Positions 25,098 through 34,760 of a stretch of 64,000 bases of DNA are shown here, piece by piece. Both the position numbers and the translations under genes were made by a program. Position 1 is the first letter of the stretch; every line of letters begins with the position of its first letter. The notes under the pieces were generated by a model, which saw only the letters and a program-made list of their open reading frames with translations, searched no databases and was not told the origin of the DNA. Origin of the DNA: Pseudomonas laurylsulfatiphila (GTDB taxonomy: Bacteria > Pseudomonadota > Gammaproteobacteria > Pseudomonadales > Pseudomonadaceae); the NCBI RefSeq assembly GCF_002934665.1, contig NZ_NIRS01000001.1:310001-374000 (forward strand), in the 5' to 3' direction.

Positions 25098-27341
25098 ATG
25101 TCGCACCCGCTTGTCGCCCGTTTCCGTTTTGCCATGTGCCCTCTGGCGCTGGCCCTGCCTGCCGCCCTGTTGAGCCTCGCCGCCCACGCCGCTGAAACCG
25201 ATGCCGAGAAGAAGCCGGCAAAGGACGACGGTGTACTGCAACTGGGCGCAACGAACATTTCCGCCCAGGCGCTGGGCGCCACCACCGAAGGCACCCACTC
25301 CTACACCACCGGTTCAACGTCTTCGGCCACCGGCCTGCCCCTGTCGATCCGCGAAACGCCGCAATCGGTGACCGTCATCACCCGTCAGCAGATGGACGAC
25401 CGCGGCGTGCAGACCGTCGGCGACGCGTTGCGCAACACCCCCGGCATTTCGACGCAGAAGTACGACAGTGACCGCACCGAGTTTTCCGCCCGTGGCTTTG
25501 CCATCACCAACTTCCAGTACGACGGCATCAACATCCCGTATGACGGCGTCTACGGTGAAAACCCCAGCAATGGCGACGACGCCTCCAGCCTGGACCGTAT
25601 CGAAATCGTCAAGGGTGCGACCGGCCTGATGACCGGTTCGGGCGACCCGTCCGCCACCGTCAATCTGATCCGCAAGAAGCCGACCAAGGAATTCAAGGCG
25701 TCGATCAGCGGGACTGTCGGTTCGTGGGATGCCTATCGCAGCGTCGGCGACATTTCCGGTTCGCTGAACGATTCCGGCAGCGTGCGTGGCCGCTTTGTCG
25801 GCGCTTATTCCGACAAGAACGCCTACCAGGATCACTACAGCCAGAAGAAGGACCTGTTCTACGGCATCCTCGAAGCCGACCTGACACCCGACACCCTGCT
25901 GACCTTCGGCGTCGACAAGTCCAGCACCACCCCGCGCGGCTCGTCCTGGACCGGCAACCCGGTGTACTTTTCGGACGGCGGCCGTACCGACTTCCCGCGT
26001 CACTTCAACCCGGGCGCCGACTGGAGTCGTCGCGACTTCGACGACATCACCTACTTCGCCTCCCTGGAACAGGCCCTGGCCAACGACTGGACGTTCAAGG
26101 CCACTGTCGACCAGAAAACCACCGATCACGACACTCGCCTGGCCTCGGCCAGTGGCGGCAACCCGGACCGCGCCACCGGCGAAGGCATGTTCCTGTACTG
26201 GGGTCGCTGGGAAGGTCATCGGGTGCAAAACACCGCTGACGTGAACGTCACCGGCCCCTTCTCCCTGGGTGGCCGCGAGCATGAACTGGTGGCCGGCTTC
26301 ATGGCCTCCCACTCGCGCCAGACCGGCGCGACCTTCGACACCAGTGCCTTCGCCATGGTCCCGGGGAGCATCTACGACTGGAACGGCGATCTGCCGGAAC
26401 AGGACTTCCCGAAGAACGGCAAGTACGAACGCACCCAAAGCCAGAACGGCCTGTACCTGGCCACGCGCCTGCACGCGACCGATGACCTGTCGATCATCCT
26501 CGGCAGCCGCTTGAGCACCTTCAAGTACAACGAAGACTATTCGTACTATCCGGGTGCCGGACTCGATGACACCCATGCCAGCTACAAGGAACATGGCGTG
26601 GTCACGCCTTATGCCGGTGTGGTCTATGACCTGGACGACACCTACTCGGCCTACGCCAGCTACACCAGCATCTACCAGCCGCAAACCTACAAGGACATCA
26701 ACGGTTCGACCCTGGCACCGGTCGAAGGCGACAGCTACGAAGCCGGCCTGAAAGCCGCCTACTTCGACGGGCGCCTGAATGCCAGCCTGGCCTTCTTCCG
26801 CATCGAGCAAGACAACCTCGCCGAATCGATCGGCACCAACCCGGTGACCAACGAAGGCATCTACAAAGCCGTCGACGGCGCGACCACCAAAGGCGTAGAG
26901 CTGGAATTGGCCGGTGAAGTGGCCGAAGGCTGGAACGTGTCGGCCGGCTACACCTACGCCCGCACCCGTGACGCCGATGAACAGCGCATCTTCGGCTTCC
27001 CGCTGTCCACCAGCAAACCGGAACACGTCGTGCGTACGTTCACCACCTACCGCCTGCCCGGCGCACTGGACAAGGTGACCATCGGAGGCGGCATCAGCTG
27101 GCAGAGCGCGTTCTACGGCAAGATCTACAGCCCGACCGTGGGCGACTACACCCGCATCAAGCAAGGCGGATACACCCTCGTCGACCTGATGAGCCGCTAC
27201 CAGTTCAACGAGAACCTGAGCTTCACCGTCAACGCCAACAACGTCTTCGACAAACGCTACCTGACGGGCCTGGGCAACTTCGACACCACGTACTACGGCG
27301 AACCACGCAACGTGATGTTGACCACCACGTGGGATTTCTGA
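25098..27341 (+). CDS. TonB-dependent siderophore receptor, no STN domain
   Basis: The 747-residue outer-membrane receptor has a signal peptide (FRFAMCPLALALPAALLSLAAHA), then directly a plug domain (RETPQSVTVITRQQ near 91; GATGLMTGSGDPSATVNLIRKKP near 175) and a barrel ending W-D-F. It is a close paralogue of the receptor at 8953 over the whole plug and barrel but lacks the STN domain, so it should transport without signalling. A ribosome site, AAGGGA, precedes the ATG. A Fur box lies upstream and a terminator follows. Confidence 0.92.
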   Translation: MSHPLVARFRFAMCPLALALPAALLSLAAHAAETDAEKKPAKDDGVLQLGATNISAQALGATTEGTHSYTTGSTSSATGLPLSIRETPQSVTVITRQQMDDRGVQTVGDALRNTPGISTQKYDSDRTEFSARGFAITNFQYDGINIPYDGVYGENPSNGDDASSLDRIEIVKGATGLMTGSGDPSATVNLIRKKPTKEFKASISGTVGSWDAYRSVGDISGSLNDSGSVRGRFVGAYSDKNAYQDHYSQKKDLFYGILEADLTPDTLLTFGVDKSSTTPRGSSWTGNPVYFSDGGRTDFPRHFNPGADWSRRDFDDITYFASLEQALANDWTFKATVDQKTTDHDTRLASASGGNPDRATGEGMFLYWGRWEGHRVQNTADVNVTGPFSLGGREHELVAGFMASHSRQTGATFDTSAFAMVPGSIYDWNGDLPEQDFPKNGKYERTQSQNGLYLATRLHATDDLSIILGSRLSTFKYNEDYSYYPGAGLDDTHASYKEHGVVTPYAGVVYDLDDTYSAYASYTSIYQPQTYKDINGSTLAPVEGDSYEAGLKAAYFDGRLNASLAFFRIEQDNLAESIGTNPVTNEGIYKAVDGATTKGVELELAGEVAEGWNVSAGYTYARTRDADEQRIFGFPLSTSKPEHVVRTFTTYRLPGALDKVTIGGGISWQSAFYGKIYSPTVGDYTRIKQGGYTLVDLMSRYQFNENLSFTVNANNVFDKRYLTGLGNFDTTYYGEPRNVMLTTTWDF

Positions 27342-27356
27342 AGCTGAACACCTGAC

Positions 27357-27388
27357 AAAAAAACCGACCAGAAAGGCCGGTTTTTTTT
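27357..27388 (+). terminator. Rho-independent terminator of the receptor gene
   Basis: AAAACCG and CGGTTTT pair around an 11-nt loop, and a run of T follows. It lies 15 bp after the receptor stop codon. Confidence 0.8.
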
Positions 27389-27418
27389 GGGGGGACTTTC
27401 ACTGGTTTGGAGGACACT

Positions 27419-27669
27419 TGTAGGAGCTGGCTTGCCCGCGATGGTCGTGAACGATAACGCGTGTGAACTGGATAAACGCGGCGCACTGGAGTCCATCGCC
27501 AGCAGGCTGGCTCCTACAGTTTCAGCGTGGGCAGGGTCCCCTGTGGGAGCTGGCTTGTCGGGTCGCCGCATCGCAGCGATGGTCGTTAACGATGACGCGT
27601 GAGAGCTGGAAAAACGCGGCGCACTGGAGTCCATCGCCAGCAATCGAGCGTCGACCGGCTGTTCCTACA
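27419..27669. repeat. Two copies of a 122-123 bp tandem repeat unit
   Basis: The first unit starts near 27420 (TGTAGGAGCTGGCTTGCC) and the second at 27542, 122 bp later. Both contain GATGGTCGT(G/T)AACGAT and GGCGCACTGGAGTCCATCGCC. The second copy is diverged and has a small insertion. It is the reverse complement of the unit repeated at 37562-38032. Confidence 0.8.
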
Positions 27670-27688
27670 CTTTCCCGGGTTTGTGTGG

Positions 27689-28297
27689 TTATGCCGCGAC
27701 CGGTACGCCGCTATGGAAACGGAATTCCACATCCGGAGACTCGATCAGTTCCTGTTCGGCGGCGCGGACCTTGTCGATCACCTGGGCGATGTCCCTGGCG
27801 TCGCCATACTGGTAGGCCAGTTTCAGGTAACCCTGGAAATGCCGGGCTTCGCTCTTGAGCAGGCCGAAATAGAACTTGCCCAGTTCTTCGTCCAGATGTG
27901 GCACCAGCGCTTCGAAACGCTCGCAACTGCGGGCCTCGATGAATGCGCCCACCACCAAGGTGTCCACCAGTTTCACCGGCTCGTGACTGCGCACCACCTT
28001 GCGCAGGCCCGACGCATAACGCCCGGCGGACAGCTGGCGCAGCGCAATCTTGCGGCGCTTCATCAGGCGCATGACCTGCTCGTGGTGCACCAGTTCCTCC
28101 CGGGCCAGGCGCGACATCATGTTGATCAGGTCGGCGTGGGAATGGTACTTGGCGATCAGGCTCAACGCAGTGCTGGCGGCCTTGAATTCGCAGTTCTTGT
28201 GGTCGATCAGCAAGGTTTCCTGATCGGCCAGCGCGGCTTGAACCCAGCCGTCGGGGGTGCGGCAGCCAAGGAACTCGTGAATTTCGGGAAGGATCAT
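27689..28297 (-). CDS. miaE: tRNA-(ms2io6A) hydroxylase
   Basis: The 202-residue di-iron hydroxylase modifies the hypermodified adenosine next to the anticodon of some tRNAs. Ferritin-like iron ligands are visible: E in CEFKAAS near 37, the EELVHHEQV motif near 67 and EARSCERFEAL near 120, plus SEARHFQGYL near 148. The ATG at 28297 gives the normal Pseudomonas length. The upstream in-frame TTG is not needed. It is divergent from the stress-protein gene. Confidence 0.9.
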   Translation of the reverse strand: MILPEIHEFLGCRTPDGWVQAALADQETLLIDHKNCEFKAASTALSLIAKYHSHADLINMMSRLAREELVHHEQVMRLMKRRKIALRQLSAGRYASGLRKVVRSHEPVKLVDTLVVGAFIEARSCERFEALVPHLDEELGKFYFGLLKSEARHFQGYLKLAYQYGDARDIAQVIDKVRAAEQELIESPDVEFRFHSGVPVAA

Positions 28298-28375
28298 GGG
28301 GCTCACGGACAAATAGGTTCAAAACGAAGGGCGCCGATTATACCGGCCTGCCCGCAGACCACCAGTCGCCAACCG

Positions 28376-28389
28376 TTGATATGCATCAA
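28376..28389 (+). promoter_or_regulatory. Anr/FNR box
   Basis: TTGATATGCATCAA is a perfect TTGAT-N4-ATCAA site. With the -10 element at 28413-28418 it is centred about 41.5 bp before the predicted transcription start, the class II activator position. Confidence 0.82.
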
Positions 28390-28412
28390 GTCCCCGAATC
28401 GCAGGCAGCAAC

Positions 28413-28418
28413 TATAGT
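28413..28418 (+). promoter_or_regulatory. -10 element of the universal stress protein promoter
   Basis: TATAGT is a good sigma-70 -10 hexamer. No -35 element is visible, as expected where an Anr dimer recruits polymerase. The predicted start is near 28425. Confidence 0.6.
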
Positions 28419-28459
28419 TGTGCAACGCCGTGCTTTTTAATTTTCAGGAGATCGCACTC

Positions 28460-29323
28460 ATGCAAGCCGTACGCAGCATTCTGGTGGTCATCGACCCCGA
28501 ACACTCTGAAAGCCTCGCGCTCAAACGGGCGAAGCTGATCGCCGGCGTGACCCAGGCGCAGTTGCATCTGCTGGTGTGCGACCCCAGGCATGATCACAGT
28601 GGCATGTTGAGTGTGCTCAAGGCCGCCTTGACGGAGGACGGCTACAGCGTCACCACCGAGCAGGCCTGGAACCACAGCCTGCATCAAACGATCGTCGAGG
28701 TGCAGCAAGCCGAAGGCTGCGGTCTGGTGGTGAAGCAGCACTTTCCCGACAACGCCCTGAAAAAGGCCCTGCTGACACCCGAAGACTGGAAATTGCTGCG
28801 CCAATGCCCTTCCCCGGTACTGCTGGTGAAAACCGCTGGCTCATGGCAAGGCAAAGTGATCCTGGCCGCTGTCGACGTCGGCAACACCGACCTCGAACAC
28901 CGCCACCTGCACGACACCATCATCAATCATGGCTATGAAATCGCAACCCTGGCCAAGGCCCGTTTGCACGTGATCAGCGCCCACCCGTCGCCGATGCTGT
29001 CGTCCGCCGACCCGACGTTTCAACTCAGCGAAACCATCCAGGCGCGCTACCGCGAGCAATGCAAGTCGTTCCAGGCCGAGTTCGACATCGACGATGAACA
29101 CCTGCACATCGAGGAAGGCCCGGCGGACGTGTTGATTCCGTTCATGGTGCATAAGCTGCAGGCGGCCGTGACCGTCATCGGCACCGTGGCGCGTAGCGGG
29201 TTGTCAGGCGCGTTGATCGGCAATACGGCGGAAGTGGTACTCGATGCGGTCGAGAGCGATGTGCTGGTGCTCAAGCCGACGGAGATCGAGGATCATCTTG
29301 AGGAGATTGCCGGCAAGCATTGA
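28460..29323 (+). CDS. Universal stress protein, tandem UspA domains (UspE-like)
   Basis: The 287-residue protein has two Usp domains. The second ends with VTVIGTVARSGLSGALIGNTAEVVLDAVESDVLVLKP, holding the G-x9-G-(S/T/N) nucleotide-binding pattern. The first (residues 1-140) is less well conserved. In P. aeruginosa several proteins of this type are induced under oxygen limitation by Anr and support anaerobic survival. The Anr box upstream fits that role. A ribosome site, AGGAG, precedes the ATG. Confidence 0.88.
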   Translation: MQAVRSILVVIDPEHSESLALKRAKLIAGVTQAQLHLLVCDPRHDHSGMLSVLKAALTEDGYSVTTEQAWNHSLHQTIVEVQQAEGCGLVVKQHFPDNALKKALLTPEDWKLLRQCPSPVLLVKTAGSWQGKVILAAVDVGNTDLEHRHLHDTIINHGYEIATLAKARLHVISAHPSPMLSSADPTFQLSETIQARYREQCKSFQAEFDIDDEHLHIEEGPADVLIPFMVHKLQAAVTVIGTVARSGLSGALIGNTAEVVLDAVESDVLVLKPTEIEDHLEEIAGKH

Positions 29324-29332
29324 GGGCAGATC

Positions 29333-29407
29333 AAAAGATCGCAGCCTGCGGCAGCTCCTACATTGATCGTGTTTTCCTGTAGGAGCTGCCGCAGGCTGCG
29401 ATCTTTT
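29333..29407. repeat. REP-like inverted repeat between convergent genes
   Basis: The perfect 30-nt arms (29333-29362 and 29378-29407) begin AAAAGATCGCAGCCTGCGGC and are separated by 15 nt. The right arm runs into the stop codon of the DUF1289 gene. It is probably a shared terminator. Confidence 0.8.
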
Positions 29408-29877
29408 CAGCCGCCAAAGGCGTCTTTCAGGAACCCCGGCGCAATGTAGCGCTGGTAATGCGCCTCGGAGAGCAGGAAAAACTCCCGATCAATGGCATCG
29501 CGCAATTCCGGCAGCTTCCAGTCGCGAAACTCCGGCAGCAACACCATCCCGTAGGCTTCCAGGTTGTTGATCACCCGCGCCCCCCGGGCGATCAACTGGT
29601 AGGCCCAGCAATATTCCGACTGATGGGGCACGAAACGGATCTTGCGTTGCTCCAGCTGCATTCTCAGCTGCGCCGGATCGAAAATTTCCACCTTGGCGGC
29701 CATCACTTGCGACAGCAATTGCTCAAGACGCAGCCATACAGCGCGCTTTTCCTCCTCGTTGTAGCCATTCCAGTGGATCACTTCGTGGTGGAAACGCTTG
29801 CAGCCACGGCACACCAGGTCACCGTAAACAGTGGAGCAAAGGCCGACGCACGGCGTCTTGATGGTCTGATTGGGCAT
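29407..29877 (-). CDS. DUF1289-domain protein
   Basis: The 156-residue protein has the DUF1289 domain at the N-terminus, with four Cys in TPCVGLCSTVYGDLVCRGCKR that look like a metal or iron-sulfur site, followed by the conserved WNGYNEEEKRAVW. The rest (about 60-156) is an uncharacterised extension found in Pseudomonas homologues. No signal peptide is seen. Function unknown. Confidence 0.83.
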   Translation of the reverse strand: MPNQTIKTPCVGLCSTVYGDLVCRGCKRFHHEVIHWNGYNEEEKRAVWLRLEQLLSQVMAAKVEIFDPAQLRMQLEQRKIRFVPHQSEYCWAYQLIARGARVINNLEAYGMVLLPEFRDWKLPELRDAIDREFFLLSEAHYQRYIAPGFLKDAFGG

Positions 29878-30011
29878 AGGTAGGCAAAACGCGAAAAAGC
29901 AGAACAGGCCGGCATGTTAGACCTTTGTCCACCATTGATCACCCCTCAAAGCTCAGGGCCATGGCTAAATATGCGTTTACCGCCCGCCACCAAAGTCCAA
30001 TAAAACCTGAC

Positions 30012-30040
30012 TTACCTTAAATTTTTTTTTGCCGTAGAAT
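30012..30040 (+). promoter_or_regulatory. Candidate acnB promoter
   Basis: TAGAAT (30035-30040) is a good -10 hexamer. TTACCT (30012-30017), 17 bp upstream, is a weak -35. Transcription from here would give a leader of roughly 285 nt before acnB. Confidence 0.45.
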
Positions 30041-30059
30041 CAGCCTGCCTTTTTAGGCG

Positions 30060-30215
30060 CCAATGTCCGTTAGAAGCTGTTTTCAAAGCGTCACGAGCAC
30101 AGTCGTTCCTTCAGAGCGGTGTTGGCGAGGGGTTTTTCCAGCGGGGAAAAGCCCAACGCCAACCCTCATCAGCTCCCGTTCTGCAGGCGTAAAACTTTGA
30201 AAGCAGCTTCTGTAA
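30060..30215 (+). ncRNA. Structured acnB leader or small RNA candidate
   Basis: A long-range stem is formed by GAAGCTGTTTTCAAAG (30073-30088) and CTTTGAAAGCAGCTTC (30195-30210), 15 of 16 pairs. It encloses an inner hairpin, GTTGGCG (30121-30127) with CGCCAAC (30157-30163), extended by GGG-TTTTTCC pairing GGAAAA-CCC. No gene is visible in the 450 bp between 29878 and acnB. Whether it is a separate RNA or an untranslated leader is open. Confidence 0.5.
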
Positions 30216-30331
30216 GGAATTGTCGGTAATTCTGGCTAAGTGGCTCACAACGCCATGCAGCGCATGAGTACGGCAATTTCGGGATGAGCGTCCCGGACAC
30301 CCATTTGGGACCACTGATGAGGGTAATAACT

Positions 30332-32932
30332 GTGCTTGAAGCCTACCGCAAACATATCGAAGAGCGCGCAGCACTGGGTATCGTTCCCCAGCCGCTAAAC
30401 GCCGAACAAACTGCAGGCCTGGTCGAGCTGCTGAAAAATCCCCCGGCTGGCGAAGAAGCATTCCTCGTTGACCTGATCACCAATCGCGTTCCGCCTGGAG
30501 TGGACGAAGCAGCCTATGTCAAGGCCGGCTTCCTGTCCGCCATCGCCAAGGGCGAAGCCAACTCCCCCCTGATCGACAAGAAGCGCGCTGTTGAACTGCT
30601 CGGCACCATGCAGGGCGGCTACAACATCGTGACCCTGGTAAACCTGCTGGACGATGCCGAACTGGCGCCAGTAGCTGCCGAAGAACTCAAGCACACCCTG
30701 CTGATGTTCGATGCCTTCCACGACGTCGCGGAAAAAGCCAAGAACGGCAACGTTCACGCCAAGGGCGTGCTGCAGTCCTGGGCTGACGGCGAGTGGTTCG
30801 TCAAGCGCCCTACCCTGGCCGACAAGATCAGCCTGCGCGTGTTCAAAGTCTCCGGCGAAACCAACACCGACGACCTGTCCCCTGCTCCGGATGCCTGGTC
30901 CCGCCCGGACATCCCGCTGCACGCCCTGGCCATGCTGAAAATGGCGCGCGACGGCATCGTGCCGGACGCACAAGGCGTCACCGGTCCGATGAAGCAGATC
31001 GAAGAAATGCGCAACGCCGGCTTCCCGATCGCCTACGTCGGCGACGTGGTCGGTACCGGTTCTTCGCGTAAATCGGCGACCAACTCCGTACTGTGGTTCT
31101 TCGGCGACGACGTTCCTTACGTGCCGAACAAGCGTGCCGGCGGTTTCTGCTTCGGCAACAAGATCGCTCCGATCTTCTACAACACCATGGAAGATGCTGG
31201 CGCACTGCCAATCGAATTCGACGTTTCCAACATGAACATGGGCGACGTGATCGACCTGTACCCGCATGCTGGCAAAGTCTGCAAACACGGCACCGACGAA
31301 GTCCTGACCACCTTCGAAATGAAGACCCCGGTCCTGTTGGACGAAGTTCGTGCCGGCGGCCGTATTCCGCTGATCATCGGCCGTGGCCTGACCGAGAAGG
31401 CTCGCACTGAGCTGGGCCTGCCACCTTCGACCCTGTTCAAGAAGCCTGAAGCTCCGGCTGAAAGCACCAAGGGTTTCACCCTGGCGCAGAAAATGGTCGG
31501 CAAGGCTTGCGGCGTGACCGGCGTTCGTCCGGGCACCTACTGCGAACCGAAGATGACCACAGTGGGTTCCCAGGACACCACAGGTCCCATGACCCGTGAC
31601 GAACTGAAAGACCTGGCGTGCCTGGGCTTCTCGACCGATCTGGTGATGCAGTCCTTCTGCCACACCGCGGCTTATCCAAAGCCGATCGACGTGACCACCC
31701 ACCACACCCTGCCTGACTTCATCATGACCCGCGGCGGCGTTTCCCTGCGTCCGGGCGACGGCATCATCCACTCGTGGCTGAACCGCATGCTGCTGCCAGA
31801 CACCGTCGGTACCGGTGGTGACTCCCACACCCGTTTCCCGATCGGCATCTCGTTCCCGGCCGGCTCCGGCCTGGTTGCGTTCGCCGCAGCCACTGGCGTC
31901 ATGCCGCTGGACATGCCTGAGTCGATCCTGGTTCGCTTCAAAGGCGAACTGCAGCCAGGCGTCACCCTGCGTGACCTGGTTCACGCCATTCCTTACTACG
32001 CGATCCAGGCTGGCCTGTTGACCGTAGAGAAGAAAGGCAAGAAGAACGCCTTCTCCGGCCGCATCCTGGAGATCGAAGGTCTGCCTAAGCTGACCGTAGA
32101 GCAAGCGTTCGAACTGTCTGACGCCTCGGCTGAACGTTCGGCTGCCGGTTGCACCATCCAGCTGTCCAAAGAGTCGATTGCCGAATACCTGCAGTCCAAC
32201 ATCACCCTGCTGCGCTGGATGATCGGCGAAGGCTACGGCGATGCACGTACTCTGGAACGTCGCGCTCAAGCGATGGAAGCCTGGCTGGCCAACCCTGAGC
32301 TGCTGGAAGCGGACAAGGACGCCGAATACGCCGAAGTCATCGAGATCGACCTGGCCGACATCAAGGAGCCTGTGCTCTGCGCGCCGAACGACCCGGACGA
32401 CGCTCGCCTGCTCTCCAGCGTTGCTGGCGAGAAAATCGACGAAGTGTTCATCGGTTCGTGCATGACCAACATCGGTCACTTCCGCGCTGCCGGCAAGTTG
32501 CTGGAACAGGTCAAGGGTCAGCTGCCAACCCGTCTGTGGCTGTCGCCGCCGACCAAGATGGACGCTCACCAGCTGACCGAAGAAGGCTACTACGGCATCT
32601 ACGGCAAGGCCGGCGCGCGCATGGAAATGCCGGGCTGCTCGCTGTGCATGGGTAACCAGGCACGTGTAGAGCCGAACTCGACCGTCGTGTCGACTTCGAC
32701 CCGTAACTTCCCGAACCGTCTGGGTGACGGCGCGAACGTCTACCTGGCTTCGGCCGAGCTGGCGTCCGTGGCTTCCATCCTGGGTCGCCTGCCGACCGTC
32801 GAGGAGTACATGGAATACGCTGGCAAGATCGACAGCATGGCGGCCGATGTCTACCGCTACCTGTCCTTCGACCAGATCGCCGAGTTCCGTGAAGCTGCTG
32901 CGAACGCCAACATCCCGGTCGTTCAAGCCTAA
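30332..32932 (+). CDS. acnB: Aconitate hydratase B
   Basis: The 866-residue enzyme of the TCA and methylcitrate cycles interconverts citrate, isocitrate and related acids using a [4Fe-4S] cluster. The HEAT-like AcnB-specific N-terminus ([15 protein letters not shown]), the swivel domain ([21 protein letters not shown] region) and cluster Cys in [13 protein letters not shown] and [10 protein letters not shown] are visible. I place the start at GTG 30332, preceded by GAGGG at 8 bp, because the family begins MLEAYRKH and has 860-870 residues. A longer frame to 30284 has no support. Codon use is strongly biased, as in highly expressed genes. Confidence 0.96.
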   Translation: MLEAYRKHIEERAALGIVPQPLNAEQTAGLVELLKNPPAGEEAFLVDLITNRVPPGVDEAAYVKAGFLSAIAKGEANSPLIDKKRAVELLGTMQGGYNIVTLVNLLDDAELAPVAAEELKHTLLMFDAFHDVAEKAKNGNVHAKGVLQSWADGEWFVKRPTLADKISLRVFKVSGETNTDDLSPAPDAWSRPDIPLHALAMLKMARDGIVPDAQGVTGPMKQIEEMRNAGFPIAYVGDVVGTGSSRKSATNSVLWFFGDDVPYVPNKRAGGFCFGNKIAPIFYNTMEDAGALPIEFDVSNMNMGDVIDLYPHAGKVCKHGTDEVLTTFEMKTPVLLDEVRAGGRIPLIIGRGLTEKARTELGLPPSTLFKKPEAPAESTKGFTLAQKMVGKACGVTGVRPGTYCEPKMTTVGSQDTTGPMTRDELKDLACLGFSTDLVMQSFCHTAAYPKPIDVTTHHTLPDFIMTRGGVSLRPGDGIIHSWLNRMLLPDTVGTGGDSHTRFPIGISFPAGSGLVAFAAATGVMPLDMPESILVRFKGELQPGVTLRDLVHAIPYYAIQAGLLTVEKKGKKNAFSGRILEIEGLPKLTVEQAFELSDASAERSAAGCTIQLSKESIAEYLQSNITLLRWMIGEGYGDARTLERRAQAMEAWLANPELLEADKDAEYAEVIEIDLADIKEPVLCAPNDPDDARLLSSVAGEKIDEVFIGSCMTNIGHFRAAGKLLEQVKGQLPTRLWLSPPTKMDAHQLTEEGYYGIYGKAGARMEMPGCSLCMGNQARVEPNSTVVSTSTRNFPNRLGDGANVYLASAELASVASILGRLPTVEEYMEYAGKIDSMAADVYRYLSFDQIAEFREAAANANIPVVQA

Positions 32933-32947
32933 CGCTGCAACGCAATG

Positions 32948-32985
32948 AAAAACGCCGCCCATCGTGAGATGAGCGGCGTTTTTTT
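32948..32985 (+). terminator. Rho-independent terminator of acnB
   Basis: AAACGCCGC and GCGGCGTTT form a stem with a 14-nt loop, followed by a T run, 15 bp after the acnB stop. Confidence 0.88.
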
Positions 32986-32991
32986 ATGCCA

Positions 32992-33091
32992 CCCCCTGTG
33001 GGAGCGAGCCTGCTCGCGAAAGCGTCAGTACATTCAACATCGATACTGGCTGACCCACCGTCTTCGCGAGCAGGCTCGCTCCCACAGGGGG
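32992..33091. repeat. REP-like inverted repeat, GCGAGCCTGCTCGCG family
   Basis: Two 29-nt arms, 32992-33020 and 33063-33091 (CCCCCTGTGGGAGCGAGCC core), each contain a smaller palindrome, GCGAGCctGCTCGC. They lie between convergent acnB and the SulP gene. Confidence 0.8.
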
Positions 33092-34744
33092 TCATGCATT
33101 GAACTGAAGCGCCTGCTGCACCGCACCATCCACACTCAACCCGCTCAGCACCACCCCGTTAGCCCCCACCTGCGGCAACGCCGCCAACGCCGTTTGTGCG
33201 TCGTCCTTCAGACGAGCCAGAATCAGACACTTACCTTCCTGACGCATCCGCACGAAAAACGCCTGCAACGCTTCAATGCTGGTGCCATCCAGATCCGGCG
33301 ACTCCTCCAGGCTGAGAATCACCGTATGAATCGGCGTTTGCGAATGCCGGATCAAGTGCAAGGCAGCGCCGAGAATCCGCTCGACATTGGCAAAAAACAA
33401 CGCTTCACCCGGCCGCACAATCAACACACCAGGCACGGCCTGGGCCGTTGGATGGCGTTGCAGGTCGACAAAGTCGTGACCGCCATCGATGCGCCCGAGA
33501 ATCTGGATATCCGCCGCCGACAGCTGCTTGAGCATCAGCAACACACTGATCGCCACCGCCACCAGCAAGCCGTCCAGCACACCCAGTACCAATACCGCCC
33601 CCACGGCGCAGATCACCAGCAAGCGGTCACGGCGCCAGATGAAATAGCGTCCCAGCGGCTGCAGGCTCAAGCCACGCGCCAACGCATGGATAACGATGGC
33701 GGCGAGAATCGGTTCCGGCGTCAGGGCGATATACGGCAGCACCGTCAGGACAATGAGCAGCACCACCAGCGCCGCCACGATCCCGGCCAGGCGTGAAGTG
33801 GCACCGGCGGCCTCATTGGCCGACGTCGCCGAATACCCTGCGCCCGCCGGCATGCCGTGGAACAGACCGGACAGCAGGTTGGAAGCCCCCAGTGCCAGCA
33901 GGTCGCGGTTCGAGGTGACGCGATCACCGTGCTTGAGCGCATAGGCACTGATCGAGCCATACGACTCGGCATACAGAATCATCACCATGGCGAACGCCAG
34001 CTCACCCACACGCAGCCAGTCGGTAAACGGCAGTAGCGGCAGCTTCGGCACCTCCAGGCTCAGGTCGATCAAGCCGATCAGCTTCACGCCATAGGCCGGC
34101 AGGTCCAGCCACTGCCCCGCCGTGATGCCGATCACCACCACCAGCAAACCACCCGGCAGGCGCCGAAACCGCGCGAACAGCCATAACAAGGCCAATGCCA
34201 CGGCGCCGACCGTGGCTGCGGCCCAGTTCCATTGCGGCAGTTGTCCCAGCAATTGCGGCAGAAAACCCACCAGGTTGGCTTCGGTCAGATGCACACCCAC
34301 CACGCTCGCGACCTGCTTGAGGATGATGGTCAGCGCCAGGCCAAAGGCAAAGCCACGCAGCACCGGCTTGGCGATGAACGACGTCACGCTGCCGAGCTTG
34401 AACAGCCCGGCCAGCAAGAAAAACGCCCCGGTCATCAGTACCAGGCCGATGGCCAGCGTCGAGCGAAGCTCAGAGTCGCCATTGGCCAAGGTGGCGGTCG
34501 CGGCGGCCAGCACGGCGGCGGAGGATGAAGTGGCCGAAACAATGGCAAAACGGCTGGTGCCGAACAGGCCATAGCACAACAACCCGGCAAACAAGGCGAT
34601 CACCCCGGCCTGGGGCGCCACTGCGGCGATGCTTGAATAGGCGACGGCTTCGGGCAACAAAAGGCCGGCTATCGACAACCCGGCCAACAGGTCCTGCCAG
34701 CGATTGGGTTGCTCGGTGGGGTTGGCGTTGGGGGTGCTCGACAA
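33092..34744 (-). CDS. SulP-family anion transporter with STAS domain
   Basis: The protein has about 550 residues. It is an inner-membrane transporter with a SulP signature (LPEAVAYSSIAAVAPQAG near 31), ten or more helices and a C-terminal STAS domain (from about 420, SLEESPDLDGTSIEALQAF). Substrates in the family are sulfate, bicarbonate or dicarboxylates. The substrate here is unknown. I place the start at TTG 34744, which has GGAG nearby, because a rho-independent hairpin lies directly upstream inside the longer open frame. The assignment of a TTG start is an inference. Confidence 0.8.
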   Translation of the reverse strand: MSSTPNANPTEQPNRWQDLLAGLSIAGLLLPEAVAYSSIAAVAPQAGVIALFAGLLCYGLFGTSRFAIVSATSSSAAVLAAATATLANGDSELRSTLAIGLVLMTGAFFLLAGLFKLGSVTSFIAKPVLRGFAFGLALTIILKQVASVVGVHLTEANLVGFLPQLLGQLPQWNWAAATVGAVALALLWLFARFRRLPGGLLVVVIGITAGQWLDLPAYGVKLIGLIDLSLEVPKLPLLPFTDWLRVGELAFAMVMILYAESYGSISAYALKHGDRVTSNRDLLALGASNLLSGLFHGMPAGAGYSATSANEAAGATSRLAGIVAALVVLLIVLTVLPYIALTPEPILAAIVIHALARGLSLQPLGRYFIWRRDRLLVICAVGAVLVLGVLDGLLVAVAISVLLMLKQLSAADIQILGRIDGGHDFVDLQRHPTAQAVPGVLIVRPGEALFFANVERILGAALHLIRHSQTPIHTVILSLEESPDLDGTSIEALQAFFVRMRQEGKCLILARLKDDAQTALAALPQVGANGVVLSGLSVDGAVQQALQFNA

Positions 34745-34760
34745 TCCAATGTCTCCAGGC

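Noticed and set aside
30395..32962. 855-codon open frame antisense to acnB
   Set aside because: Highly biased codons of acnB keep the opposite frame open. There is no start context and no protein family features.
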